Shown here: piece by piece, positions 36,153 to 45,448 of the stretch
How positions within the stretch are numbered: position 1 is the first letter of the stretch
How the letters are laid out: every line of letters starts with the position of its first letter
Source of the DNA: Renibacterium sp.
GTDB taxonomy: Bacteria; Actinomycetota; Actinomycetes; Actinomycetales; Micrococcaceae
Assembly (NCBI GenBank): GCA_017419405.1
Contig: JAFOLH010000008.1
Location: 1-64,000 of the forward strand
Reading direction: 5' to 3'
Length of the DNA: 64,000 nucleotides
Made by a program: the position numbers and the translations under genes
The notes under the pieces: generated by a model
Seen by the model: the letters and a program-made list of their open reading frames with translations, nothing else
What the model was told of the DNA's origin: nothing
Database searches by the model: none

Positions 36153-36923
36153 TCAGAGTTCGAGCGCGACGCCGGGCACCGGCAGGACCAAGCGTGCCGC
36201 AATGCCGGCGGACTCGAAGCTCGCCTCAAGTTCGGCACGTCCTTCGCTGAAATGCGCCCAGCCTTCGCTGTGCACCGGAACCACGACGGCGTCGGGCATC
36301 AACCGTGCGGCTTCGGCGGCTTGTTCCGCGGTCAAGGTGAGCGGCGCGCCGTCGAACAGTTCGGTGCGGGCTGCCCCGGTGAACAACACCGCCACGGCGA
36401 TATCCGGGAAACCCGCCGCCACGGCTTCGACGATCTTCAATGAGGCGTTGTCGCCGGATACATAGACGGTGGGCGCACCTGCCGCCTCCAGCACGAAGCC
36501 GACCACTTCGCCGACTTCGGCTTCCACGGTGGCGTTGTCGATCTCTTCCGGCCCGTGCAACGCCGGTACCGCGGTGACCAGGGTTCCGTTGACCTCGGCT
36601 GATTCCCAGGGGTGCAGCCCGAGCACCCCGCTGATCCGGGATGCCGCTCCCGGAGTACTCAGCACTTGGCCGGCCCGGGCCAAGGCCAAACGTCCGAACT
36701 CGTCCAGATTGTCCGGGTGCTCATCATGCGAAAGCAGGATCGCATCCAGTTCCGGAAGGCCGGGCAGCGGCAACGCCGGGCCGGAAAGCTTGCGCAGCAC
36801 CTCGTTCGGACCGATCGGGTATTTCCCGGGCGGATCGAAGGTCGGATCGGTCAGGAAAACCGTCCCCCGGTAGTCGATCAGTGCGGTCGGCCCGCCGATC
36901 AAGGTCAGTGTGATACCAGTCAT
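36153..36923 (-). CDS. UlaG-like metallo-beta-lactamase-fold hydrolase
   Basis: 256 residues. The zinc motif appears as LLSHDEHPDNLD and later metal ligands as SGDN and VPVHSEGWAHF. The start LTLIGGPTALIDYRGTVFLTDP is the YxKxD-like strand of UlaG/L-ascorbate-6P lactonase relatives. A GGGGGAA precedes ATG 36923. It lies 25 bases after a Gfo/Idh/MocA gene, so the two are probably co-transcribed. Substrate unknown. Confidence 0.8.
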   Translation of the reverse strand: MTGITLTLIGGPTALIDYRGTVFLTDPTFDPPGKYPIGPNEVLRKLSGPALPLPGLPELDAILLSHDEHPDNLDEFGRLALARAGQVLSTPGAASRISGVLGLHPWESAEVNGTLVTAVPALHGPEEIDNATVEAEVGEVVGFVLEAAGAPTVYVSGDNASLKIVEAVAAGFPDIAVAVLFTGAARTELFDGAPLTLTAEQAAEAARLMPDAVVVPVHSEGWAHFSEGRAELEASFESAGIAARLVLPVPGVALEL

Positions 36924-36948
36924 TTCTTCCCCCTAGAATTGAGTCCGC

Positions 36949-38043
36949 TCAGTCTAGGTCGTTCGGATACCGGACGCCTAACTGCTCACGGACCTGGTCC
37001 AAGAACCGCATGATGTCCAGCGAGTCCTGCCACGGCATGGTGGGGCTCTGCTGTTTTCCGGCTTGGATGCAGCGGGTCACTTCGCGGAGTTCGTAAACAT
37101 AACCGCGCCCCGGCCAGGTGAACTCCTCAGTGCGTTCGACGTCCCAGCCGGACCCGTTCCAGCCGGCCCGGATCTTCAGGGCTGAGGGGTTGTTCATGGA
37201 GCCCTCGGTTTCCATGAAGCCCTCGGTACCGGCAATGCTGGCGGTGCGCGGCCCTTGGGCCACGAAGGAACTCATCAATTGCGCGAGCGCGCCGTCCGGG
37301 TAGCCCAAGGTGATGGCATTCTGTTCGTCCACGCCCCATTCGGTGATTGACCCGGTGGCCTGGACCCGCTCCGGTGCGCCGAGCATCCCCCAGGCCCAGA
37401 GCAAGGGGTAGACGGTCAGATCCAGCAACGCTCCGCCACCGGCCTCCGGGGCCCAGATCCGCGAACTGAGATCCCGGGGCGCCGGAAAGCCCAAGTCCGC
37501 ACGGACCCATCGGATGCTGCCCAGTTCGCCTGCGGCGACGATTTCCAGGGCGCGCTGCACGCCCGGCACGAACCTGGACCACAGCGCTTCCATGAAGAAC
37601 ACGCCCTGGGTTCCGGCGAGCCGGACCAGCGCTTCGGCCTCCCGGGCGTTGATGGTCAGGGCTTTCTCGCAGAGCACATGTTTGCCTGCGCGCAGGGCTG
37701 CTTCGGCGACCTCGAAATGTTGCCCGTGCGGCGTCCCGATGTACACCACGTCGACCTCGGGGTCTTGGCACATCCGTTGGTAGCCGGGCACGCCGTCCTG
37801 GTCGGCATAGCTGGTCCGGAAGCCGAATTCTTCCGCGAAGGCCGTGGCCTTGCCGGCATCCCGCGAGGAAACCGCTTGCAGTTCCGCATCGGCGAGCAAC
37901 GCCAAGTCGCCGGTGACCGAGTGGGCGATGCTCCCGGTGGAGACCACGCCCCAACGCAAGGCCTTGCCGGTCGCGGTCAGCGGGTCGGGGGTTCCGTCCG
38001 CGTACCAGTCGGGCCGGAGGATGTGGGTTTGTTGTTTCGCCAT
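36949..38043 (-). CDS. Gfo/Idh/MocA-family oxidoreductase
   Basis: 364 residues from ATG 38043 (GTG 38049 is also in frame; neither has a clear ribosome site). Rossmann start LRWGVVSTGSIAHSVTGDL with STGSIA in place of the usual GxGxxG, VVYIGTPHGQHFEVAEAAL, and the catalytic-Lys segment VLCEKALTINAREAEAL (EKA rather than EKP). The C-terminal GFO_IDH_MocA_C2 sheet follows. Likely a sugar or polyol dehydrogenase with NAD(P). Followed by the MBL gene. Confidence 0.82.
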   Translation of the reverse strand: MAKQQTHILRPDWYADGTPDPLTATGKALRWGVVSTGSIAHSVTGDLALLADAELQAVSSRDAGKATAFAEEFGFRTSYADQDGVPGYQRMCQDPEVDVVYIGTPHGQHFEVAEAALRAGKHVLCEKALTINAREAEALVRLAGTQGVFFMEALWSRFVPGVQRALEIVAAGELGSIRWVRADLGFPAPRDLSSRIWAPEAGGGALLDLTVYPLLWAWGMLGAPERVQATGSITEWGVDEQNAITLGYPDGALAQLMSSFVAQGPRTASIAGTEGFMETEGSMNNPSALKIRAGWNGSGWDVERTEEFTWPGRGYVYELREVTRCIQAGKQQSPTMPWQDSLDIMRFLDQVREQLGVRYPNDLD

Positions 38044-38108
38044 GGACACATTGTTTCATTTTCAGTTCTGTAACAGCCGTGGATTAACTCTTGCTACTTG
38101 CGTACTCA

Positions 38109-38134
38109 GTATGCAATGGTTGCTGGCAGCATAC
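38109..38134. promoter_or_regulatory. GTATGC-N14-GCATAC inverted repeat before yknX-like gene
   Basis: Perfect 6-bp inverted repeat between the divergent oxidoreductase and efflux-adaptor genes, 23 bases before ATG 38158. Possible operator of an unidentified regulator. Confidence 0.35.
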
Positions 38135-38157
38135 AACTCCGAAAGCAGAGGATTCCG

Positions 38158-39288
38158 ATGAGGATAATGCGCAGGATCGTCTTTCCAGTGGTTTGGATCG
38201 CAGTTTTCGCCGTGATCGCGGTGGCTTTGGTGAAGATCGCGTTTTTGGACGGGCTCAAACCGGGCACGGCGGTGGGCGCTCCGGCAGCGAACATCGAGCC
38301 GGTGAGCTACTCGGTGGCGAAGGGAAACATCGACAATGTGGTCGAAATCAAGGGCATGGTCCGCTCCGATCCGGCGATACCGGTGCTTTCCAACGCGATC
38401 GGCGAGGTGGTGAAAATCTTCGTCGATGCCAAAGCCACGGTGGCCGAAGGCGATCCGTTGTTCCAGGTCAAAACCGAGGTCAAACAAGCGCCGAACTCCG
38501 ATCCGCAGGCTCCGCCGAGCAAGCCGGTCTACAAATACAGCAATGTGCTGGCTCCGGCAGGCGGGACGCTGGAGAACTTCCAGGTACTGCTCGAACAACA
38601 GGTGTCGATCGGCCAGAATGTCGGCAGCATCGGGCAGCAGTCGCTCTCCATCGAGGGATCGCTGGACAGCGCGCAGCAGTTCCGGCTGCTCAACAAGCCG
38701 ACTACCTCGACCGCCACGGTCAATAATGGCCCGGCCCCGTTCGAGTGCCCCAATGTGGTCATTTCCGCGGCTGATCTCGGCTCGAAGCCGGGCGCCGGTT
38801 CCAATGGCCCTGCCGGTTCCAGCGGCGGTGCCGGGAATGGCGGCATGGCGGTGCCGGCGGCCTCTGGCGCCGGGCCCGGCTCCGGCCAGGGCGGAGCCGG
38901 CAGCGGGACCGGCGACGACGCCACACTCTCCGGCAAAGTGACCTGCAAGGTGCCGGCCGGGACTCCGGTTTTCGCCGGCTTGGGCGCCAAGCTCTCCCTC
39001 GTGGCCGGCAGTGCCAAGGACGTGGTCGTGGTTCCGCTGACCGCGGTCAAAGGGACTTTTCAAAGCGGTCTCGTGTGGTTGCAGGGCGAGCAGGGCCCGC
39101 AGGAGCGAAAAGTCACGCTGGGGCTCAACGACGGGAAAATGGTCGAGGTGACGGCCGGCCTCGCGGTAGGCGACGGCATTCTGCGCTACGTCCCCGGGGC
39201 GGCAGCGGATCGGAATGCGGGCTGTCCGCCCGGGGCGGTGTGTTCCGGCGGTCCTGGCTCTGCGGCTTCGGAGAACGTCGGTGGCTAG
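38158..39288 (+). CDS. YknX/HlyD-type efflux adaptor
   Basis: 376 residues from ATG 38158 after AGAGGA. One membrane helix at about 8-27, then an extracytoplasmic domain with the lipoyl-like halves YSVAKGNIDNVVEIKGMV and NVLAPAGGTLENFQV. A low-complexity Gly/Ala/Pro/Ser linker at about 216-260 precedes the C-terminal barrel (VVVVPLTAVKG, VEVTAGLAVGDGILR). It is the adaptor of a MacB-type exporter with the ATPase and permease encoded next. The substrate is likely a peptide or lipid-like toxic compound; this is inference. Confidence 0.8.
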   Translation: MRIMRRIVFPVVWIAVFAVIAVALVKIAFLDGLKPGTAVGAPAANIEPVSYSVAKGNIDNVVEIKGMVRSDPAIPVLSNAIGEVVKIFVDAKATVAEGDPLFQVKTEVKQAPNSDPQAPPSKPVYKYSNVLAPAGGTLENFQVLLEQQVSIGQNVGSIGQQSLSIEGSLDSAQQFRLLNKPTTSTATVNNGPAPFECPNVVISAADLGSKPGAGSNGPAGSSGGAGNGGMAVPAASGAGPGSGQGGAGSGTGDDATLSGKVTCKVPAGTPVFAGLGAKLSLVAGSAKDVVVVPLTAVKGTFQSGLVWLQGEQGPQERKVTLGLNDGKMVEVTAGLAVGDGILRYVPGAAADRNAGCPPGAVCSGGPGSAASENVGG

Positions 39289-40021
39289 CGCGATGGAGCA
39301 ACAGCAGGTGCTGATCGAACTCGAAGACGTCACGCGCACCGTGTTGCTGCCCAATGACGAACCGCTGCACATCCTGCGCGGCATCGACTTGACCTTGCGC
39401 AAGGGTGATCACACGGCAATTGTCGGCCGCTCCGGTTCGGGGAAATCCACGCTGCTGAATCTGCTCGGACTACTCGATCTGCCCACCGGAGGCACGGTCC
39501 GGTTCCTGGGCCGGGACGCCCGCAGGCTCAATGACCGCGCCAGGGCGAAACAGCGCGGAGCTTCGGTGGGTTTCGTTTTCCAGCAGTTCAACCTGCTGCC
39601 CGGACGGAGTGCCTTGGACAACGTCATGATGCCGCTGCTGTATGCGAACCCGGAAAAGTTCTGGCGACGGCGCAGGCTTGCTGCGGAGATGCTGGACCAA
39701 GTCGGTTTGGCCGATCGGATGGACACGGTGCCGAACCTGCTCTCCGGCGGTGAGCAGCAGCGGGTGGCGATCGCCCGGGCCTTGGTGCGCCGTCCGCAGC
39801 TGATCCTCGCGGATGAGCCGACCGGGGCCTTGGACGTGGAGACCGGGCAGAGCGTGATGCGGCTCTTGGACGCAGTGGCTGCGGAGACCGGTGCGGCCCT
39901 GGTCACGATCACCCATGATCTGAACGTCGCGCGGTTGGCCCGGAACCACTACCGCTTGGACAGCGGAGTATTGACCGAAGACCCATCGCTCGCCGACTCG
40001 ATCCAGGAGGTGCTGGTATGA
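39281..40021 (+). CDS. MacB/YknY-type ABC exporter ATPase
   Basis: 246 residues from GTG 39281, which has GGAG seven bases upstream and overlaps the adaptor stop; ATG 39293 is the alternative. Walker A GRSGSGKST, signature LLSGGEQQRVAIARAL, Walker B LILADEPTGALD. The Q-loop FVFQQFNLLPGRSALDNVMMPL is that of the LolD/MacB subfamily, which drives mechanotransmission rather than import. Overlaps the permease in ATGA. Confidence 0.92.
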   Translation: MASAMEQQQVLIELEDVTRTVLLPNDEPLHILRGIDLTLRKGDHTAIVGRSGSGKSTLLNLLGLLDLPTGGTVRFLGRDARRLNDRARAKQRGASVGFVFQQFNLLPGRSALDNVMMPLLYANPEKFWRRRRLAAEMLDQVGLADRMDTVPNLLSGGEQQRVAIARALVRRPQLILADEPTGALDVETGQSVMRLLDAVAAETGAALVTITHDLNVARLARNHYRLDSGVLTEDPSLADSIQEVLV

Positions 40022-41199
40022 CCGGGTTCATAGCGGCACTGGTCGAAGCCTGGGGTGAGTTCAAAGTACAGAAAATGCGGGTACTGCTTTCCCTGATCGG
40101 CGTCGCCATATCGGTGGCCGCCTTGGCCTCGGTGGTCGGCGTCGGAGATTTGGTGCGGACCTCCATGGAGCAGAAGCAAGAGGTCTACGGCGGCCGCACT
40201 GCCACGATCAGCGCATATCTCTCCTCTGGGGCCGGCACGCCGACGCCCGGAGCGCGCGAAGCCTTCCGCGAGTTGGCCACCCGCTACGGTCTGCAGTACG
40301 CCAGTTCGAAAGAAGAGGGCGCCGGCCAATTCCAATTCCCCGACGGCGTGCGGCGGACCATGATGACCCGGGTCGATCCGGCCTACGGGGTGATCCATCG
40401 GACCAAACTGGTCAAAGGATCGTGGTTCGCGGCCGACGACGCGCAGCGGCTGACCCCGGCGCTCGTGGTCAACGAGGCGTTCTACAACGCGATGGGCCGG
40501 CCGGATCTGAACACCCAGCCGGAGATCAAGCTCCTCGGCACGACTGAAAAGACCACGGTGCTGATCGGGGTGGTGCCGGATGAATTCCAGCCGGCACAGC
40601 CCCAGGCTTTCGTGGTGTCCGACGTCGCGCTCGAACCGAGCCCCTACGGTGGCAGCCTGAACTTCGAGGTCTGGGTGCAACCGGATCAAGCCGACACGGT
40701 GATGCAAGCGTTGCAATCAGACTTGTCCGCGGTATTCCCGAAGGCGAGCGTCGACGCACGCCGAGCGGATTTCGGGGCCCGGGGCGACCCGTTCGCCCCG
40801 ATTCAATGGGGGATATCCGGCATCGCCGGTTTGGTGATGTTTCTGGGCATCCTCAGCCTGCTGAACATCACCTTGGTGACCATCCGCTACCGGGTCCGCG
40901 AAATCGGCATCCGGCGCAGCTTCGGCGCCACCGGCAGCCGGGTGTTCTTCGGCGTGCTGATGGAATCGATCGTGGCGACCACGATTGCCGGAATCGTGGG
41001 GGTGATGGGCGCCATCATCCTGGTGAAAAACCCGTGGCTGGAATCGGCGATCGGCCAAGGAATGACCGAGTTCCCGCCGTTCCCGATCAGCGCCGCACTG
41101 ATCGGCCTCGGCGCGGCGATCCTGGCCGGAGCGATCGCCGGTGCGGTGCCGGCGCTGATCGCGGTCCGGGTCAAGGTGATCGACGCGATCCGATTCTGA
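40018..41199 (+). CDS. MacB/YknZ-type ABC permease (FtsX fold)
   Basis: 393 residues. First helix at about 22-45, a long extracytoplasmic MacB_PCD domain to about 265, then three helices (ISGIAGLVMFLGILSLLNITLVTI, VATTIAGIVGVMGAIILV, LIGLGAAILAGAIAGAVPALIAV) and the end IRF. The cytoplasmic loop VREIGIRRSFGATGSRVFFGVLMES is characteristic of FtsX-domain permeases. Third gene of the exporter operon. Confidence 0.9.
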   Translation: MTGFIAALVEAWGEFKVQKMRVLLSLIGVAISVAALASVVGVGDLVRTSMEQKQEVYGGRTATISAYLSSGAGTPTPGAREAFRELATRYGLQYASSKEEGAGQFQFPDGVRRTMMTRVDPAYGVIHRTKLVKGSWFAADDAQRLTPALVVNEAFYNAMGRPDLNTQPEIKLLGTTEKTTVLIGVVPDEFQPAQPQAFVVSDVALEPSPYGGSLNFEVWVQPDQADTVMQALQSDLSAVFPKASVDARRADFGARGDPFAPIQWGISGIAGLVMFLGILSLLNITLVTIRYRVREIGIRRSFGATGSRVFFGVLMESIVATTIAGIVGVMGAIILVKNPWLESAIGQGMTEFPPFPISAALIGLGAAILAGAIAGAVPALIAVRVKVIDAIRF

Positions 41200-41253
41200 G
41201 CGGCGGACGGCGGTGCGTTTCGCATTCCCGGCCCGGTAGGCCAGCATTGAGCT

Positions 41254-42432
41254 ATGGCGGATCAACTCACCGGCGATGCCGGGCAACAACCGGACGGTCC
41301 ACAGGACATCCCGTACGCATTGCGGATCGCGGCGGACTGGGCCTGGCGGCTCGGGCTGGTCGTGATTGTTGCCGGTGGGCTGATCTGGCTGCTGAGCTTC
41401 GTCAGCTTCCTGGTCATCCCGATCATGGTCGCGGCGCTGCTGGCCGGGTTGTTGCTGCCGGTGGTGCGTTGGCTCACCGCGCACAAGGTGCCCCGTGGCC
41501 TGGCCGTGGCGATCGCGGAACTGGGCTTGATCGTCGTCGTGGTCGCCGCACTCGCCTTGGTGGGCCGGCAGATTTACACCGGTTTCCAAGACTTGTGGAG
41601 CGAAGCGCTGCAAGGCGTGCAGAAAATCCAACAATGGCTTTCCGACGGACCGCTGCACCTGACCACCGATCAGATCGACGGGTACCTCAAACAGGCCGGG
41701 CAATCGCTGGAGAACAACAGCAGCAGCATTCTCAACGGAGCGTTGTCGTTCGGCAGCACGGCCGGGCACTTCGGCGCCGGTCTGATCCTGGCTCTGTTCA
41801 TCCTGATCTTCTTCCTGCTCGAGGGCGAACGGATCTGGATGTTTTTGGTCGGACTGTTGCCGCGCCGGGCGCGTGCTGCTGGAAATGGCGCCGGGCGCCG
41901 GGGCTGGCGCTCCATGGTCAGTTACGTCCGGGTCCAGGTTTTCGTGGCCTTCGTGGACGCCGTGGGCATCGGCGTCGGCGCGGCGATCATCCAAGTACCC
42001 CTGGCCTTGCCGCTCGGCGTCCTGGTTTTCCTCGGCTCGTTCATCCCGATTCTGGGCGCCTTGGTGACCGGCGGCGTGGCGGTGCTGCTGGCGCTGGTCG
42101 CCAACGGCCCGATCAATGCGCTGATCATGTTGATCATCGTCTTGGTGGTGCAGCAGGCGGAGAGCCACATCCTGCAACCGTTGGTCATGGGCAAAGCGGT
42201 TTCGCTGCACCCGGTCGCGGTGATCCTCGCCGTGGCTGCCGGTTCGTTCCTGGCCGGCATCCCGGGGGCCTTGTTCGCGGTTCCGTTGTTGGCCGTGACG
42301 AATGCCGCGGTCCGCTACATCGCGTCCCGCGGCTGGGAATCGGATCCAGCGGTCAACCCGCCGCCCGCCTCCGCAGCGCCGGATGAACCCGCGGACGAGT
42401 CACCCGGTACTGCAGAGGCTGCCGGGGCTTAG
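41254..42432 (+). CDS. AI-2E-family (TqsA/YdiK-like) membrane protein
   Basis: 392 residues with about seven to eight helices. The AI-2E/PF01594 pattern is visible in VIPIMVAALLAGLLLPVVRWL, the long cytoplasmic or extracellular domain at about 90-175, and the C-terminal repeat LGSFIPILGALVTGGVAVLLAL with VQQAESHILQPLVMGKAVSLHP. Members are transporters of uncertain cargo (autoinducer-2, Na+/H+). A Pro/Ala/Glu-rich tail ends the protein. Not related to the PerM-type gene at 12493 despite the older shared name. Confidence 0.85.
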   Translation: MADQLTGDAGQQPDGPQDIPYALRIAADWAWRLGLVVIVAGGLIWLLSFVSFLVIPIMVAALLAGLLLPVVRWLTAHKVPRGLAVAIAELGLIVVVVAALALVGRQIYTGFQDLWSEALQGVQKIQQWLSDGPLHLTTDQIDGYLKQAGQSLENNSSSILNGALSFGSTAGHFGAGLILALFILIFFLLEGERIWMFLVGLLPRRARAAGNGAGRRGWRSMVSYVRVQVFVAFVDAVGIGVGAAIIQVPLALPLGVLVFLGSFIPILGALVTGGVAVLLALVANGPINALIMLIIVLVVQQAESHILQPLVMGKAVSLHPVAVILAVAAGSFLAGIPGALFAVPLLAVTNAAVRYIASRGWESDPAVNPPPASAAPDEPADESPGTAEAAGA

Positions 42433-42453
42433 TCCCGGTAGTTTTCGCTTGGC

Positions 42454-42846
42454 TCAGGTGGAGAGGCAGTTGAAGGTTTCGATCCAACCGTCGTTCCAGA
42501 CGAATTTCGCGACCGCGTTGCCGAGCACTTCCGATTTCGTGAACACGGTCAGCATGCCGTTCTCGTCTTGACCCGAGCAATCCACGTATTCGTCCGATTT
42601 CGCGCCGTTCTTGACGTTGATCAATTCCCAGTTGTTCGCATCGAAGACCTTCATCGCGCCCACGCAGGTGTAAGGGTCTTTCCCGTTCCAATCTTGGTCC
42701 TGACCGGAATTGTCGGTGCAAACGTAATTGTAGGGTTTGACCGGATCGGCGGAGTTGGCCTGGGCGGGGGTGGCCAGGCTGGTCAGCGCGAAGAGGGATA
42801 GAAGCACGATCAAAAGCGTGTTGCGGATCTTTTTCTTGCTTGACAT
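42454..42846 (-). CDS. Small secreted Cys protein, unknown
   Basis: 130 residues from ATG 42846 with AGGAGC upstream. Signal peptide KKKIRNTLLIVLLSLFALTS to TPAQA, then about 100 residues with four Cys: NYVCTDNSGQDQDWN, YTCVGAM, YVDCSGQDENG and FNCLST at the C terminus. The four Cys would form two disulfides. I recognise no family. Asp/Asn/Trp-rich sequence in the first half of the mature part. Confidence 0.6.
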   Translation of the reverse strand: MSSKKKIRNTLLIVLLSLFALTSLATPAQANSADPVKPYNYVCTDNSGQDQDWNGKDPYTCVGAMKVFDANNWELINVKNGAKSDEYVDCSGQDENGMLTVFTKSEVLGNAVAKFVWNDGWIETFNCLST

Positions 42847-42967
42847 TGTTGCTCCTGGTTTAGGGCCTCGGGAAGAGCTCCACGATCTGGCCGTCCCCGG
42901 GGGCAAAGGACCTAGTGCCTTGATCCTAGGCTTGATTCCCAAGTCTGACTAGGGGCAATTGTTGGCA

Positions 42968-43010
42968 CAAAAAACGACGGCGGCCTTCCTGCTCAGGAAG
43001 GCCGCCGTCG
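42968..43010 (-). terminator. Terminator of the sugar ABC operon
   Basis: Perfect 17-bp hairpin (42975-42991 with 42994-43010). Read on the minus strand it is followed by a run of seven T, the correct side for the minus-strand operon that ends at 43033. Confidence 0.88.
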
Positions 43011-43032
43011 GGCGTTGTCCGCTTGCCGCTGG

Positions 43033-44127
43033 CTACTTGGTCAGCGGGCCGAGCGTCGGATCGTTGGCGTAGGCCTGGGCGGCATTCGCCTTGGTCACGA
43101 TGACCGGGTCCAGGAACTTGGTCGGAACGTCCTTGGTCCCGTTGTTCGAGGTCGTCGTGGTGGCCGGGGTCTTGCCCTGCTGCAGGTCGGTCACCATCGA
43201 GATCGCGGCCTTGACCAGGTTGCTGGTGTCTTTGTTGATCGTGGAGTACTGCTCGCCGGCCATGATCGACTTCACCGATTCGACTTCGGAATCCTGACCG
43301 GTGACCACCGGGATCGGCTTGCCGGCGGCTTTCACCGAGGTGATGATCGCGCGGGCCAGGGTGTCGTTCGGGGAGAGCACCCCGTCCAACGGAGCGGTGG
43401 TGTAGTTCGCGGCGAGCAGGGTGTCCATCCGCTTCTGGGCGTTGGCGGCGAGCCAGCCCTGGGTGGCGGCGTCGTTCTGGCTGACCTGGCCGGAGACCAC
43501 CTTGAGCGTGCCGTCGTCGATCTTCGGCTTGAGCACGCTCATCGCACCGTCGAAGAACGGCTTCGAGTTGGCGTCGTCCGGCGAACCGGCGAACAGCTCG
43601 ATGTTGTACGGCCCGTTCGGCTTCTTGGCCTTCATGCCGTCGAGCAGCGCCTGGCCCTGCAGCTCGCCGACCTTGAAGTTGTCGTAGGCCAGGTAGTAGT
43701 CGACGTTGCTGGTGTTGGTCAGCGCCCGGTCGTAGGCGATGATCGTGACGCCGGCGTCTTTGGCCTGCTTGAGCTGGGTGCCCAGTTGCGAACCGTCGAC
43801 GGCGCCGACGATGATCACCTTGGCGCCATTGGAGATCATCGAGCTGATCTGGTTCTGCTGTTCGGTGGCACCGTTGTTGGCGAACTGCACGTCCGCCTTG
43901 AAGCCGGCGCTCTTCAGATCCGAGTTGAACAGATTCTCGGCGAGAACCCAGTTCTCCGAGGTCTTCTGCGGGAGTGCGACGCCGATGGTGGCGTCCTTGG
44001 CAAAGCCGGCTGCAGCGGAGCCGCTGCTGCCGCTGGAGGAGTCGCCGCGGCCGCAGCCGGTCAGGGCGAGTGCCGAGATGGCCGCGATGGCCGCAACCGA
44101 CGTCAGCGTCTTAGTGAATTTCACCAT
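43033..44127 (-). CDS. chvE: Multiple-sugar ABC binding lipoprotein (ChvE-like)
   Basis: 364 residues. Lipobox LALTGC at residue 25, then a periplasmic-binding fold with IGVALPQKTSENWVLAE, ANNGATEQQNQISSMISNGAKVIIVGAVDG and AYDRALTNTSNVDYYLAYDN. The whole matches ChvE, which binds monosaccharides such as galactose, glucose, arabinose and xylose. Last gene of mmsA-mmsB-chvE; the strong terminator follows. In Agrobacterium ChvE also feeds sensor VirA, but no such partner is here. Confidence 0.88.
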   Translation of the reverse strand: MVKFTKTLTSVAAIAAISALALTGCGRGDSSSGSSGSAAAGFAKDATIGVALPQKTSENWVLAENLFNSDLKSAGFKADVQFANNGATEQQNQISSMISNGAKVIIVGAVDGSQLGTQLKQAKDAGVTIIAYDRALTNTSNVDYYLAYDNFKVGELQGQALLDGMKAKKPNGPYNIELFAGSPDDANSKPFFDGAMSVLKPKIDDGTLKVVSGQVSQNDAATQGWLAANAQKRMDTLLAANYTTAPLDGVLSPNDTLARAIITSVKAAGKPIPVVTGQDSEVESVKSIMAGEQYSTINKDTSNLVKAAISMVTDLQQGKTPATTTTSNNGTKDVPTKFLDPVIVTKANAAQAYANDPTLGPLTK

Positions 44128-44166
44128 GGTTGTCGCTTTCTTCTTCGAGTGATTGATGGGGAGATA

Positions 44167-45405
44167 TCAGGTGTTCGTCTGCAGCCCGGACTTTTCGTTC
44201 CGGCTGAAGTTCTTCATCATCAGGCCGATGATGGACTTGCGGCCTTGGCTCTTGTTGTAGACGTCGATCGCCACCGCGATCAGCAGGACCAGGCCCTTGA
44301 TCACCGAGGTCCAGTTGGCGCCCACGCTCATCAATTGCAAACCGTTGTTGAGCATGGCCATGACCAAGCCGCCGATCATCGAGCCCATCACGGTGCCGAC
44401 GCCGCCGCTGACCGCGGCACCGCCGATGAACACCGCGGCGATCGCGTCGAGCTCCCAACCGGTGCCGTCCGAGGGGCCGGAGGAGGTGGAGCGGCCGATG
44501 AAGATGATCGCGGCCACTGCGGCCAGGATCGACATGTTCATCATGACCAGGAAGTTGACCTTGCGGCTCTTCACACCGGAGAGCTCGGCGGCGTTTTTAT
44601 TGCCGCCGACGGCGTAGACGTGCCGGCCGATGATGGTCTTCGACGAGACGAAACCGTAGATCAGCACCAGCACTGCCAGGATGACCCCGGCGATCGGGAA
44701 CGAGGTGCCAGTTCGCCCGGAGGCGAAGAGGTATGTCGCGTAGATGATCACTACGGAAACCGCCGCGATTTTCACCACGGGAACCCAGACTGCCGGAACG
44801 CTGGCGCCGAGTTTGATCGAGTCCCGTCGCGATTTGAGCTCGCTCCAGACCAGCGCGGCGATGCAGATCAGACCAAGCAGCAAGGTGAGGTTGTTGAACC
44901 CGGTGTCCGGGCCGATCTCCGGCAAGTAACCGCCGCCCAAATACTGGATCTGTTCCGGCACCGGGATGCTCTGCGAGTTGCCGACCAGCTGGTTCAGGCC
45001 GCGGAACAGCAACATGCCGGCGAGCGTGACGATGAATGCCGGAATGCCGACGATCGCCACCCAGAAGCCCTGCCAGGCGCCGACCAATGCGCCGACCAGC
45101 AGGCCCAGCAGCACGCCGAGGTACCAGGGCAAGCCCCAATCCCGCATCGTGATCGCCACCACGATGCCGACGAAGGCCGCAACGGAACCCACGGAGAGGT
45201 CGATGTGCCCGGCGATGATCACCAAGACCATGCCGATGGCCAGAATCAAGACGTAGGAGTTGCCGTTGATCAGGTTCTGCATGTTGAACGGGGTGAAGAC
45301 CTTGCCGCCAGAGAAAATCTGGAAGAAGACCATCAACGCAATCAACGCGAAGATCATGCCGAACTGGCGGACGTTTCCGCCGAATATCTGTTTGATGTTG
45401 TTCAT
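44167..45405 (-). CDS. mmsB: Sugar ABC permease MmsB/GguB
   Basis: 412 residues with about 11 helices. The start NIKQIFGGNVRQFGMIFALIAL, the conserved LILAIGMVLVIIAGHIDLSVGS and GVKSRKVNFLVMMNMSILAAVAAIIF are those of the GguB/MmsB branch of the ribose-type permeases. It is a homodimeric or single-permease channel for monosaccharides. AGGAAA precedes the ATG. Between mmsA and chvE. Confidence 0.9.
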   Translation of the reverse strand: MNNIKQIFGGNVRQFGMIFALIALMVFFQIFSGGKVFTPFNMQNLINGNSYVLILAIGMVLVIIAGHIDLSVGSVAAFVGIVVAITMRDWGLPWYLGVLLGLLVGALVGAWQGFWVAIVGIPAFIVTLAGMLLFRGLNQLVGNSQSIPVPEQIQYLGGGYLPEIGPDTGFNNLTLLLGLICIAALVWSELKSRRDSIKLGASVPAVWVPVVKIAAVSVVIIYATYLFASGRTGTSFPIAGVILAVLVLIYGFVSSKTIIGRHVYAVGGNKNAAELSGVKSRKVNFLVMMNMSILAAVAAIIFIGRSTSSGPSDGTGWELDAIAAVFIGGAAVSGGVGTVMGSMIGGLVMAMLNNGLQLMSVGANWTSVIKGLVLLIAVAIDVYNKSQGRKSIIGLMMKNFSRNEKSGLQTNT

Positions 45406-45448
45406 CGGTGTGTTTCCTCGGTCCCCTTTGGTTCCCCGGTGATTGCGG

